A DNA stretch of 64,000 bases. It comes from Rhypophila decipiens (taxonomy: Eukaryota; Ascomycota; Sordariomycetes; Sordariales; Naviculisporaceae). This document shows, piece by piece, positions 63,968 to 64,000 of this stretch. The translations under genes and the position numbers were made by a program. The DNA lies in assembly GCA_033297075.1 (NCBI GenBank), contig MU858246.1, forward strand, positions 1 through 64,000, in the 5' to 3' direction. The notes under the pieces are model-generated. The model did no database searches. It worked only from the letters and a program-made list of their open reading frames with translations, and was not told the DNA's origin. Every line of letters begins with the position of its first letter. Positions within the stretch are counted from its first letter, which is position 1.

Positions 63968-64000
63968 GCCCATTGTGAGAATCGGGAGGAGGTACCGAGT

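Overview
The window is chromosomal DNA of a filamentous ascomycete. Most genes carry short (about 45-140 nt) GT-AG introns with CTAAC/CTGAC-like branch sites, and the gene content is typical of Pezizomycotina: a HET-domain protein, a GAL4-type zinc-cluster regulator, a microsomal P450, secreted carbohydrate esterases, a secreted subtilase and several small secreted proteins. The content fits Sordariomycetes, perhaps Sordariales, but that placement is inference. No rRNA, tRNA, CRISPR or complete transposon was found.

Layout. Positions 1-7 kb are gene-poor, with a small two-exon gene (4268-4946) and a broken DUF3435/FluG-type recombinase-like gene (about 5365-6186, minus). A small secreted Cys protein lies at 7236-7711 (minus). 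Positions 9.8-24.8 kb are the best-preserved block: a 1372-residue repeat-bearing secreted subtilase, an LRR/F-box-like protein, an unrecognised protein, a secreted Pro/Gly/Ser-rich protein, a five-exon P450 and a feruloyl-esterase-like hydrolase. A HET protein and a hemopexin-fold protein follow (25.3-29.2 kb). At 30.4-36.5 kb two unrecognised paralogues with predicted C-terminal membrane segments flank an unrelated gene whose 3' end was cut off by an exact 29-bp tandem duplication.

Positions 36.5-42 kb are repeat-rich and gene-poor. They hold a candidate 378-bp inverted-repeat element inserted in a degenerate 22-nt repeat array, a 17-nt minisatellite, and a multi-spanning membrane protein gene with a frame break. 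Further copies of the 22-nt repeat lie at about 28 kb and 41.1 kb. Beyond this are a small membrane protein (42.3 kb), a membrane-anchored pepsin-like protein without the usual catalytic motifs, an ERG26-like dehydrogenase, an F-box-like gene with a frame break, two small secreted proteins, a 1338-residue regulator that joins a zinc-cluster factor to a Cys/His-rich C-terminal domain, and a CE3/SGNH esterase at the right end.

Themes. (i) The secretome is rich: eight genes have clear signal peptides, and most clear TATA boxes precede such genes. (ii) Four genes show one-base frame breaks, several at short homopolymers, which raises either gene decay or assembly error. (iii) The least expected items are the dispersed 22-nt arrays, the duplicated 30-36 kb family and the regulator fusion. 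No coherent pathway cluster is evident; the P450 and the esterase are neighbours without a biosynthetic backbone gene.
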